Assembly (NCBI GenBank): GCA_963920575.1
Contig: OY986971.1
Location: forward strand, 11,348,779-11,412,778
Reading direction: 5' to 3'
Source: Narthecium ossifragum
Lineage: Eukaryota > Streptophyta > Magnoliopsida > Dioscoreales > Nartheciaceae
DNA: 64,000 nucleotides
A program made the position numbers and the translations under genes. This document shows positions 54,082 to 64,000 of the stretch, piece after piece; the first letter of the stretch is position 1, and every line of letters starts with the position of its first letter. Under the pieces are notes generated by a model. It was not told the origin of the DNA, did no database searches, and saw only the letters and a list, made by a program, of their open reading frames with translations.

Positions 54082-55576
54082 GCAAAATTCGGGAAAATTA
54101 CCCTCTCAAACGGTAATAAATCCAAGAGAGAATGCAAGTGCAATTATTTTTAGAAGTGGTAAAGAAGTTGAGACTCCAGTAAAGCAAGTTCCTACATCGT
54201 CTGCGCAAGGAAAAGAGCAAGACATCGTCGCGGACAAAATCTTTCCTGATGATGATGACGTATCTAAACGTAAGTTTCCACCTCTTTCTGATTATAAACC
54301 TGTACCTCCTTTTCCTCAGGCTTTGACAGAATCAAGAAAATATGAGAAGAATTCAGATCTATATGAGACTTTTCGCCGATGTGAGGTAAATATTCCACTC
54401 TTAGATGCTCTTAAACAAGTACCTCGTTATGCTAAATTCTTGAAAGAATTGTGCACAATTAAGAGAAAGCAGAAACTTAAAGGATGTGAGAAGGTGAAAG
54501 TAGGGGAAAATGTTTCTGCAATTCTTCAAAGAAAAATTCCTACGATGTGTAGGGATCCAGGTATGTTTACTATCCCATGTACAATTGGTAACACCAAATT
54601 TGAGAAAGCCATGTTAGATTTGGGAGCTTCTATCAATGTCATGCCATATTCTATATATTCTTCTTTAAAACTTGGGCCTTTGAATGAAACTGGTGTTGTG
54701 ATTCAATTGGCTGACAGATCTAACGCCTATCCTAAAGGTGTAGTTGAAGATATTCTTGTGCAGGTCAATGATTTAGTTTTCCCTGCTGATTTTTATGTGC
54801 TTGATATGGAGAATGGTGATCATAGTACTCCTATTTTGTTGGGAAGACCTTTCTTGAAGACATCCAAGACTAAGATAGATGTCCATAGTGACACACTTAC
54901 CATGGAATTTGATGGTGAAACTGTTAAGTTTAATATTTATGATGCCATGAAATATCCTGCTGATGATTGTTCAGTGTATTCAATTGATGTGATTGATTAT
55001 TTATCACAGGAAGTTTTTGAACTTAGTGATAAAGATGAATTGGAAGTGGCTATTAGCAAATCTCTTGAGGAAGAAAATGAGGAGCTATCTTTAAGTACTA
55101 ATTTGCAGGGAACTGTTGCAACACTGAATGATTTTTCGATAATTCAGCAATCAGGTAACGATTCTTCTAGTTCATTACCTGTATCTAATGAGAAATCATT
55201 ACCTTCTGAATTGCAAGCACCTATTCCAGATCTGAAACCTCTTCCTAATCATCTTAAATATGCTTTTCTTGGAGATGAAGGAGTATTACCAGTGATTATC
55301 TCCAATAACCTTAGTGCACCACAGGAAGAAAAACTTGTGCAGGTTCTTAAGGAGCATAAGACAGCTATTGGTTGGACAATTGCAGACATCAAGGGAATCA
55401 GTCCAAGTACATGTATGCATCGTATCTTGCTTGAAGAGGGAGGGAAACCTTCCCGCCAACCACAAAGAAGGTTAAATCCGCCCATGATGGATGTTGTAAA
55501 GAAGGAGATCCTCAAACTGCTTGAAGTTGGAGTGATCTATCCTATTTCGGATAGCACTTGGGTTAGTCCAGTTTAA
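54082..55576 (+). pseudogene. Protease and start of RT of element C
   Basis: Frame differs from gag. Begins SGKLPSQTVINPRENASAI, then an acidic/Lys-rich linker. Protease has DLGASINVMPYSIYSSL (active site DLGAS, as usual in Athila) and ILLGRPFLKT. Then LKYAFLGDEG, IGWTIADIKGISPSTCMHRI and the first RT segment (GVIYPISDSTWVSPV). TAA at 55574-55576 ends it, in the same frame as the next segment, so it is a nonsense change (a C-to-T change would explain it). Confidence 0.9.
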
Positions 55577-57196
55577 GTTGTTCCTAAAAAGACAGGAATA
55601 ACCGTGGTGAGAAATCACAAAGATGAGTTAGTTCCCACCCGTGTGCAAAATGGGTGGAGGGTTTGTATTGATTATAGAAAATTAAATGCTATGACCCGCA
55701 AGGACCACTTTCCTTTACCTTTTATTGATCAGATGCTTGAAAGGTTAGCTGGTCATTCTTATTATTGTTTTCTTGATGGTTATTCAGGTTACTTTCAGAT
55801 TGCAATTGCCCCTGAAGATCAGGAAAAGACGACGTTCACATGCCCATTTGGAACTTTTGCATATCGTCGCATGCCTTTTGGTCTTTGCAACGCCCCAGCT
55901 ACTTTCCAAAGGTGTATGGTTAGTATATTCTCAGATTATATTGAACAGATCATAGAGGTTTTTATGAATGATTTCACAGTTTATGGAAACTCTTTTGATA
56001 ATTGTTTACATAACCTTACACTTGTTCTTCAAAGATGCATAGAAACTAGCCTTGTGTTAAATTCTGAGAAATGCCATTTCATGGTTGAACAAGGTATAGT
56101 TTTGGGTCATGTTGTTTCATCTAAAGGAATTGAGGTTGATAAAGCTAAAGTTGATGTCATTCAATCTTTACCTTATCCCACTAGTGTGCGGGAAGTTCGT
56201 TCTTTTCTTGGACATGCAGGTTTTTACCGAAGATTCATCAAGGACTTCTCCAAAATAGCATTACCGTTGTATACGTTGTTACAAAAGGACAAGGCTTTTG
56301 AGTTCGATGAAGCATGCAAAAAGGCATTTGATAAGCTGAAGGAATTGTTGACTTCTACTCCAATTATTCAACCCCCAGACTGGAGCGTTCCTTTCGAGAT
56401 AATGTGTGATGCAAGTGATTATGTAGTGGGCGCAGTTTTGGGTCAAAAGATTGGAAGAGCTTCTCATGCAATTTACTATGCTTCCAAGACTTTGGATGAT
56501 GCCCAGAGAAATTATTCCACAACTGAAAAAGAACTTTTAGCCGTTGTGTTTGCTTTAGAAAAATTTCGTTCTTATTTACTTGGTACTAAAGTCATTGTTT
56601 ATTCTGATCATGCAGCCCTTCGTTATTTAATGACGAAGAAGGAGGCAAAGCCGAGATTAATCCGATGGATACTTCTCTTGAGTGAATTTGATTTGGAGAT
56701 AAAAGACAAAAGAGGAACAGAAAATCGAGTTGCAGATCATCTGAGTCGGTTAGTTCATGTGGAGGATAAACTTCGTCTACAGGAAACATTCCCTGATGAA
56801 CAATTGTTTTCGGCAACTGTGACATTACCTTGGTATGCAAATATTGTGAATTATTTGGTTACTAATATGTTACCTTCTGATTTGTCTAAGGCTCAAAGAG
56901 ATAAGATTAAAAGTGATGCTAAATATTATGTGTGGGATGACCCATATTTATGGAAGCATTGTGCAGATCAAGTTATAAGAAGGTGCGTTCCTGAAAGTGA
57001 AATTATTTCTATACTCACTTTTTGTCATTCTTATGCTTGTGGAGGTCACTTTGGAGTTAAGAGAACGGCCAGAAAAGTGTTAGAATGTGGTTTCTATTGT
57101 TCTTCTTTATTTCGAGATTCATACTCTCTTTGTAAGTCATGCGAGAATTGTCAAAAGACAGGTAATATATCCCAAAGGAATGAGATGCCACAAACC
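55577..57196 (+). pseudogene. RT, RNase H and integrase zinc region of element C
   Basis: Same frame as the previous segment. [55 protein letters not shown], then the catalytic box reads FMNDF instead of FMDDF (55957-55980): the first aspartate is lost, which should abolish polymerisation. RNase [56 protein letters not shown]. The integrase zinc region ([11 protein letters not shown]...CKSCENCQ) follows. A 1-base frame change near 57195 separates it from the integrase core. Confidence 0.92.
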
Positions 57197-58125
57197 CCAT
57201 ATTATTTTGCGAAATTTTCGATGTTTGGGGCATCGACTTCATGGGTCCGTTCCCTATATCTTTTGGTTATATTTATATTCTACTTGCTGTGGATTATATT
57301 TCAAAATGGGTAGAAGCTAAAGCTACCAGGACTGATGATTCTAAAGTTGTTGCAGATTTTATCAAGTCTAACATATTATCCAAGTTTGGAATTCCAAGAG
57401 CTTTCATAAGTGATCGAGGCACTCACTTTTGCAATCGAACTGTTGAGGCATTACTAAGGAAGTATCATGTGACCCATAAGGTGTCAACCGCCTATCATCC
57501 GCAAACGAGTGGACAAGCGAAAGTGTCAAATCGAGAGATCAAGTCCATCATTGAAAAGACGGTAAATCCAAATAGAAAAGATTGGAGTTTGCGTTTGGAT
57601 GATGCGTTGTGGGCATATAGGACTGCATATAAGACACCCATAGGTATGTCACCTTATCACTTGATATTTGGGAAACCATGTCACCTTCCAGTTGAGTTAG
57701 AACATAAAGCTTATTGGGCTATCAAGAGCTTTAATATGAACATGGATGAGAGTGGAGAACACAGGAAGTTGCAACTGCAAGAATTAGAGGAAATTCGCAA
57801 TGATGCCTATGAGAGCGCTAGGATTTACAAGGAAAAGACAAAAGCTTTTCATGATAAGATGATCTCTAGAAAGGAGTTTAAAGTTGGTCAAAAAGTTCTC
57901 CTTTACCAATCACGCTTACGTTTGTTTTCAGGTAAGTTGCGTTCTCGTTGGATTGGACCTTTTATTGTTACTAATGTTTTTTCTCATGGTGCAGTTGAAA
58001 TTCAAAGTTTAGCCACTTCCAAAATGTTTACGGTGAATGGCCATCGACTTAAACCTTTCTATGAAGGCGTTCCAACAGAAAAATTGGAAAAATTGGACCT
58101 TGAGGAGCCAACTTATACTGATTAA
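57197..58125 (+). pseudogene. Integrase core and C-terminus of element C
   Basis: Frame +1. Core with GIDFMGPFP (first catalytic Asp), [27 protein letters not shown] (second Asp) and [20 protein letters not shown] (Glu region). Then [20 protein letters not shown] and a C-terminal domain ending [10 protein letters not shown] and a stop at 58125. No chromodomain, as expected for Athila. Confidence 0.92.
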
Positions 58126-59618
58126 AGAAGCAAGCATGAAGTCGAGCCAATGACAATAAACAAAGGCGCTGCTTGGGAGGCAACCCAAGGGGAGTTCGTT
58201 CCTTTCTCTTTTTATTTTCGCATTTCCATTTTAGTTATTTTTGCTTTTCTTTGCATTCCACCTTCCATTGGGGACAATGTCAGTTTCAAGTGTGGGGGAG
58301 GAGGTCTAGGTTGCATTTGCCATGAGCGAGAACCAGTTAAGCTTGACATATTCATAACATGATTGAATGAGTAATTTTGCGACTTAGAATTAATTGAGTT
58401 ATTTTCCTTGAGTTGGTAGTGACTGAATGAGTAGATAAAAGCTGGTGAGATTTTGAGCCTTTAGACTGACACATTCATATCAGTCTCACTATTTTCTTTC
58501 ATGAGAGATATTCTTCCATGGATTTGTTTTTCTAGAACTTGCTTTGATTCTATTTGAGGTCACATTGACACATGTATACATGAACCTGATTAAGGCCATC
58601 TTTGTTATAAGTTACATAAGCCAAATAGCCTACCTTTTGATTAAATCCTTTTGCTAAACACCTTTGAGCTTTATTGACTTCATTGTTAATCCACATTACA
58701 AGCCTTAAACCTGAAAAATATTTCCGTTACCCAAGCCATAAAACTAGTGGAGCATTGATCATCATTATGATATGATGGGTGCAAAAGTTCAAGTGTGGGG
58801 GTGTTTGGATTTGTGGTATGGCTATGATTGGTGAAGTGGAGTTTATTTTCATAATCAATTTGTGAGTATATTGTTTCTGAAAAAAAAAAAAAATCAGACA
58901 AAGAAAAAGAAGAATAGAAAGCGAAGGAGGAAATTGTTTCTCATGTTGCAAAATATGTTTATGAATCCTCCTAATATTCCAATAAAGGGGGATGTTTATG
59001 TATGATCTCTACAAAGGTGGAAGTTTTTGCAAAAGATTGTTCACTATTTCAGTTAAAAAGTATTCCTTTGAGCAATCTCTTTGCCAATGTGGTAATGTTT
59101 TATGGGTTGAGTATGTTAAAGCTAAGTTGAAGAAAGTTGTTGAATGGAGTGATTGGTTGTACATGTCTTATTGATGCATTTTTTGCTCCATTAGTTTCAT
59201 TGGCTTTTGAGCTACATTTCTAAATATTTCCCACCTTAATCCTGGACCCCATTACAACCTTTGGAAGTCCTTATGATTTGTGTTATGCATGTGATTCTAG
59301 TGGTGGAGAATGAGAAGATATGCAAGCTTATGGTAGATCATTTTCATTGGAATGAATTTGAGTGAAATACATACCCTTCAAACACATGAGAGTTGAGTGT
59401 TAATTTCCGTGAGGGTCTACTTATTTAGTATGCTTCATCTTCAAGTGAAAATGCTTATTGATTGATTTTTAAGTTGTTTAAAAATGTTTGTTCATGATGT
59501 GTTATGAATTGTGAAGAGCTTGATTGTTCTTTGTTGATGGTGTTGCAACCTTGATTTCTTGAGTAGAGTGAATTTTAGTTTTGCCCGAGGACGAGCAAAA
59601 GCTAAGTGTGGGGGAATT
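58126..59618 (+). other. 3' untranslated region of element C with three purine-tract-like motifs
   Basis: About 1.5 kb with no substantial frame; the env-like gene of some Athila elements is absent. AAGTGTGGGGG-type motifs occur at about 58288-58300 (after ATTGGGGACAAT), 58790-58801 and 59604-59614. The last lies directly before the 3' LTR and is the functional polypurine tract candidate. Confidence 0.75.
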
Positions 59619-61273
59619 TGATGAGAATGCATAATGTTATATTTTTATTCCTTAATATTTAGTCTCCTATGCTTATTTAGTTCCTAAATACACTCATTAT
59701 TCTTATATTTTGATATAGGATGCAATTGAAGTCCTTAAGTCGAAAAGAAGCTGAAAAGAGTGCATGGATCAACTTTAAAGATTTATCTGTACCTTCTCAT
59801 GAAGAACCAGAGGATGTGCCATACATGGTTGGAAAGCTCTTGAAGTCTAGATTCTGGAAAATTTTACGGTTCGTGATTCCGAGTTTCCTAGAGGAAGTTA
59901 CGGCAATTTCAGTACCGATGCGCAGTCTGAATGGCAGAAAGGAAAATAAGCTGGAAGTCCGAGCGAAGGTCCGATCGATCGGACCTGGCAAAACCGTGAC
60001 AGAACATGTAGTTTTTGGCTGAATATGGTTCGATCGATCGAACCATCACTCCTACTGAGCCCGATCGATCCGACTCCTAGAGTTGGATCTATCGGACTCA
60101 AAAATACCCAGAGAATGTGGATTTTTATGCATCCGATCGATCCAGAACTTAAAGTTCGATCGATCGGACTTGGGAATTAAAGTTGACAGAACGTATGCTT
60201 TCTAAAGGAGCAAAGTTCAATCGATCCATCCATCGATCGGACTCGGGCGTGACTACAAGTTGAAGAGTTTAATGAGGCCGATCGATCCAGCATCCAAGAT
60301 CCGATCGATCGGACTTTCCCAGTAACAAAAATCAAGGATTGTGATCTAATCCGAGGGTGGATACAATTGAGGCTATAAATAGGACTCTTTCTAGGGTTTG
60401 AGGGGGGATTCTTGGACACTTTTGGCTACTCTTTCTCCTCTTTTATATTTTTTCTAGGTTTTCTTTTGCTTTATGAAATCTTTTGGAGGATTGTTCTTGA
60501 TGGCCCTGTGTGGCTAAATCTTGATCCTTGGTCGAGGAGACTGAAACCTCGGAATCAATGAAACTGTGAGATCTAATTTATTTTTATTGTTCAGTTTATA
60601 CATGAGTATTGGATGTTCTTCTGAGATTAAATCTTCATGATTACCTTGTCTAATTGCTAGGAGGCCTACTAGTTTATTATTCATGGTGATCTACTGCTAG
60701 GTTTGATATCAAATCCGGAATTGTTTGATCCCTCTAATCTGCGAAGCAACTAGGATCTAATAATTTACTGCTGATCAGATCTTGTTAGATCTTAGGAAGA
60801 ATATTCAACTAGATTAAATGCAACCGCTTCTGCTTGTGTTGTTTAGCTTCATCGATCTCCCTATTCTTAACGCTGCGACTAGATTAAATTTACAGCGCTT
60901 GTCTTAGGTTGTCTAGTAGTTAGGGTTGATTAGATCGCTTGTTTCTAATTAACTATGATCGAGGAGAGCTTCGAATTGAATTCGGACGGTGAATATTCAT
61001 GGTATAAATTGATTGATACTTGCATCTATGATCAGTTATTGGATTCCGATGGTGGATGTTGACTCAGACCAAGGTTTGTTCTCTTGATTTAACTCGTTTC
61101 TTCGTTTTAGATTATTTCTTTACTGTTTTTCCTCACGTTTAAAACCCCCCATCTTTGTTCACTTAACACAAAACTAGGCTAAACACTCTTCGTGGGATCG
61201 ACTCGTACTCGCACTACTACATTCATTTTAACGGGTATTGGTTTTATTTTTGAGTGCCTGCGACAGCACATCA
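59619..61273 (+). mobile_element. 3' LTR of element C
   Basis: 1655 bp, same ends as the 5' LTR. Differences are scattered single bases; the TATA box and palindromes are kept, one (near 60213) having CAATCGATCC in place of CGATCGATCC. Confidence 0.95.
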
Positions 61274-61278
61274 CTTAA

Positions 61279-62480
61279 CAAGTCTACTCAAAATTACAAG
61301 TCTACCCCTAAGTAACTACTTTAGGGGTAGTGAGCACTGAGTCCAAGTCGAATCCACAGGGAATGCGTAGGAAAATAATTAAACTACTAAACTCAATCTA
61401 AGTATTCCTACCGATAAGTTGATAAAAGATTTAGAATTGAAATTAAATTAATACTGAAGGATTTATAAATGCGATAAAAGATACCATGGAGTTCTTAATT
61501 AGTAACTAAGGATCTACCAAGTCTTCCTAAGATCAGGGCATGCAAACACGATGAGTGGCTTCCTAATAATTGATAAGTGAATGGCTAGTTCTCCTTATCA
61601 CTCAACAAGTTCTGTTTAGGATTCTTTGTTGGCAAGAACAATTATCTAATTATCAGTGACCGAATGATTAGTTACGTTCACTGCTAATGAACCCTCTTAT
61701 TAGGATGAATTCATCGCAAATAATAACATGGATATGGATTTAGGTCTACGATCGAGATGACTTCGCATCTCGATGGCCGAAACTACAAAGGTAAGATGCA
61801 TGAAGGATTAGGGATGGAACGTAGTGGGACTAGCACTATATAATCCCTAATCACGAAGAAGATTTCATCCGAGATATCATGGGACTAGCATGATCCTCTT
61901 ATTTGGATGAATCCAATCCAAGCCCCAGTATACACAAGCTCCGGAATCAAGTGCAAACAAGAACAATCCATACATCCAGCAAGAAATCGACACCAAGGTA
62001 TAAAAAAAATAGAAATCAATCCATATAAGTCAATCAATAATGTATACAAGCCCTAGATCTAAGAAATCCCTAATAGAAACCCTAGTTACATCATAAGAAT
62101 TCCTTGGTAAAAGTTTAGCTACTAATCTTTAGGGTTTGATCCATAGATGAAGGTTGATGAAGCTCTTCCCCCATGGATTTCCTCCCAAAGATATATCAAG
62201 AAAAGTTAAAAAGAAGAAAGGAACTGTTCTCCCTCTCCAAGAGAGAAGAAAAGACCTCGAAAAACCCTAAAATATGCCTATTTATAGCCCAGGTATCACC
62301 CTTAACTCGGATTACATCTGAACCATTGATTTTCTTCACTGCGAAGGTTGGATCGATCCCTCCCGAGGTGTCGGATCGATCCTACTCATCAAAATCTTCA
62401 ATTTCTAGCTTTTCCACATGCATCGGAATATCCATTATATCCAAACATTCAACCATTCAAGATTACAATCCTAAGTAAGC
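61279..62480 (-). mobile_element. LTR of element D, main part (right end uncertain)
   Basis: Continues the LTR begun at 50931. GTCGAATCCACAGGGAATGC and AACTCAATCTAAGT blocks match the solo LTR at 16301. Minus-strand TATA near 62277-62288 (reads GGCTATAAATAGG), with GATCGATC sites upstream at 62350-62378. Matching to the solo LTR fades after about 62400, so the U3 start is not fixed. Confidence 0.7.
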
Positions 62481-63999
62481 ACATATTTTCACTATCACAT
62501 AACAATAACTGTTTCTTTTTTTTCTTTTTTAGGAACATTACCCGGTTACTAAGATGAAATCCTATTATTTTTTCTTTTCTTTTCATTCATAAGGACTTTC
62601 AACCATTTTACGCGAACACCATGCTGATCAGGCACCCTGCCCGGTTACTAAGTTGAAAGCCTTGCACTTGCCAACATATATACAGAAAATTGCATGTGTT
62701 CATGTACCTTCTATGACATGACAGAGAACTGTAGATCTATCATAGTCTCATGCTCAGAATCTAACTTCAACTCCTAAACATGTGAAAGTGCTCAAGTGCA
62801 ATAAGATATGTCAAGTTATCCCTAAATCATGATAAAAGTGTTAAAGTATAAAACTCATGTCATGCATAGCTAAATTTACTAAATCTTATATGATATATAA
62901 ATTTCTGAATAATTCATAAGACAAATTTCTAAATCAAGCATCTTTATCAATAAGTCTCATAATTTCATTCTTCTGACAGAATCCAGGGGATGTATAATAG
63001 TTGGTTATCATAAAATAAATACATAAACATGAATTCCTAGAATTCTACCCCCCAACTTAAATGTAATTGTCCCCAATTACACTAAGTCATAAAAATAAAT
63101 CAAAGAATATAAGGTAGAGATAACCTGTAGAGGCTTCGTAAGAAAAAGTAACCTTGGTGATAAAAATAAAAACAGATTTGCGGATCAAGATTAGTCGTGA
63201 AAATCAAGTAATGTCGTGATGTCAACAAGCTGGTTGTTGATGTACATTCCATAGCATATATGCCCTGTAAAATAAGAGAAGAAATACCCCATTATTGCAT
63301 TTATGGAAAGTGAAGAATAAGCATCAAAATTGGAGAAAAATTGTGCAGCATTTCCTCTATTTATTCAATAAGCACAAGGGCTGTACAAATTTCTCATTTA
63401 TTTCTACATTAACATTCACATCCACATAAATGCCACATACATATTGCTCTACCGCCACATCCACATTCACATATATATAGCCACACACACCTGGGGTACA
63501 CCCCCAAAACCAACATCCAATGTATATATCTATTATCAAAATGCCAAACGATACGAAAATGGAACAATGGAGAACAAAAATATGGCCATCCTCTCAGCAC
63601 AAACTAAACACGTCCCACCCAACCAAAAATACAAAACTGACCCCAAGATACAGTCTAACTCAAGAAGAACAAACCCATGATACTACATGTGCCTAGGTAC
63701 AAGAAACCTAACAGATAAACAATCGAACTAAGCAAGTACAAAGGCGACATGCAAACCGACAAGCTACAAGCACTAGTATCATCCCTGGGGTCTTGGCTCT
63801 GTAGAGGTAGGGGGTCGGTATGGAACAATGGCCGGAGGGAAGGATGGAGAGACTAGGAAAAGATGGGAAGGAAGAAAAGGAAGAAGAGAAGATGGGGAAA
63901 CAGAGAAGGAGGACGCCGGAGGGAGGGAAGAAGGGAAGGTAGAAGGAAGGGAAGGAGGACGCCGGCCTTGGCCGCTGGCGTCATTGGTCAAGACCCATG
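62481..63999 (-). mobile_element. Probable 3' internal region of element D, non-coding
   Basis: AT-rich, no gene found. At about 63046-63090 the minus strand reads ATTGGGGACAAT then TTTAAGTTGGGGGG, the motif pair seen in the untranslated region of C at 58270-58300. So this looks like the corresponding part of D, running off the window. CCCGGTTACTAAG occurs twice (62540, 62640). The last 200 bases are a purine-rich GGAAGG tract with no convincing gene. Confidence 0.5.
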
Positions 64000-64000
64000 G

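Larger units (their letters stand above)
50961..61273 (+). mobile_element. Athila-type gypsy retrotransposon C, nearly complete
   Basis: 10,313 bp with two LTRs of exactly 1655 bp and a perfect 5-bp duplication CTTAA at 50956-50960 and 61274-61278. Order: LTR, tRNA-Asp-type primer site, gag, protease, RT, RNase H, integrase, a 1.5-kb untranslated region, purine tract, LTR. By hand count the LTRs differ at about 21 positions (near 1.3%). Lesions: an indel at the gag/pol border (about 54079), an in-frame TAA at 55574-55576, an Asp-to-Asn change in the RT catalytic box, and a 1-base frame change near 57195. No env-like frame is present. Confidence 0.95.

Noticed and set aside
55574..55576. Programmed stop-codon read-through in pol of element C
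   Set aside because: The stop sits in the middle of the RT domain, where related elements have a sense codon; a nonsense change is simpler.
58126..59618. An env-like gene after integrase in element C
   Set aside because: No frame longer than about 70 residues and no signal peptide or membrane segment pattern.
63779..63991. Pro/Ser-rich frame at the window end
   Set aside because: Translation of a purine-rich GGAAGG tract; no domain.

Overview
The window is nuclear DNA of a flowering plant. It is packed with nested Ty3/gypsy LTR retrotransposons of plant type: chromodomain-bearing elements primed by initiator-Met tRNA, and Athila-type elements with a TGGCGCC primer site. It also holds a Ty1/copia fragment, MULE, hAT and Tourist-like DNA transposons, and one multi-exon host gene for a patatin-like phospholipase. 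I cannot name the species. There are no rRNA or tRNA genes and no prokaryotic features.

Layout. 1-21706: gypsy element A, non-autonomous and almost without coding sequence, split by element B (3939-18430, minus strand, TSD ATTTG). B has gag, protease, RT/RNase H, integrase and chromodomain remnants. B was itself hit by a palindromic LTR (6587-8633), a 1.2-kb hAT element (10997-12184) and a solo LTR (16301-17956). 21931-24354: the patatin-like gene on the minus strand, seven exons, probably inactivated. 24355-33121: gene-poor DNA with a Tourist-like MITE, an RNase-H-like (RVT_3) gene fragment split by solo LTR I (25720-28119), a Pack-MULE (28551-30021), a MULE inside a MITE (30626-32026), and a copia gag fragment. 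33122-36639: Athila-like element G with solo LTR H (34883-36470) inside its gag. 36640-42873: element E, a minus-strand relative of B with a composite LTR. 42874-47675: LTR F followed by a tandem array of truncated LTR units. 47676-50930: element K, with an LTR and a gag remnant. 50931-63999: minus-strand element D, split by the young, nearly complete Athila element C (50961-61273, TSD CTTAA).

Insertion order, read from target-site duplications: A before B before its three internal insertions; D before C; G before H; MITE before MULE; RVT_3 fragment before I. C is young: its two 1655-bp LTRs differ at about 21 positions by hand count, and its gag-pol has only about four visible lesions.

Most worth following up: (1) LTR H carries a run of alternating GAA/TTC pentamers, the heat shock element pattern, just upstream of a TATA box. 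(2) LTR F has grown into a tandem array in which each unit ends with the first bases of the primer-binding site. (3) Perfect palindromes centred on GATCGATC, with symmetric but differing flanks, sit upstream of the TATA box in LTRs of several families. (4) Two LTRs share the same odd inverted, self-nested structure. (5) LTRs of the chromovirus group carry conserved hairpins, one next to an AATAAA poly(A) signal and one overlapping a splice-donor-like site. All functional readings are inference from sequence.
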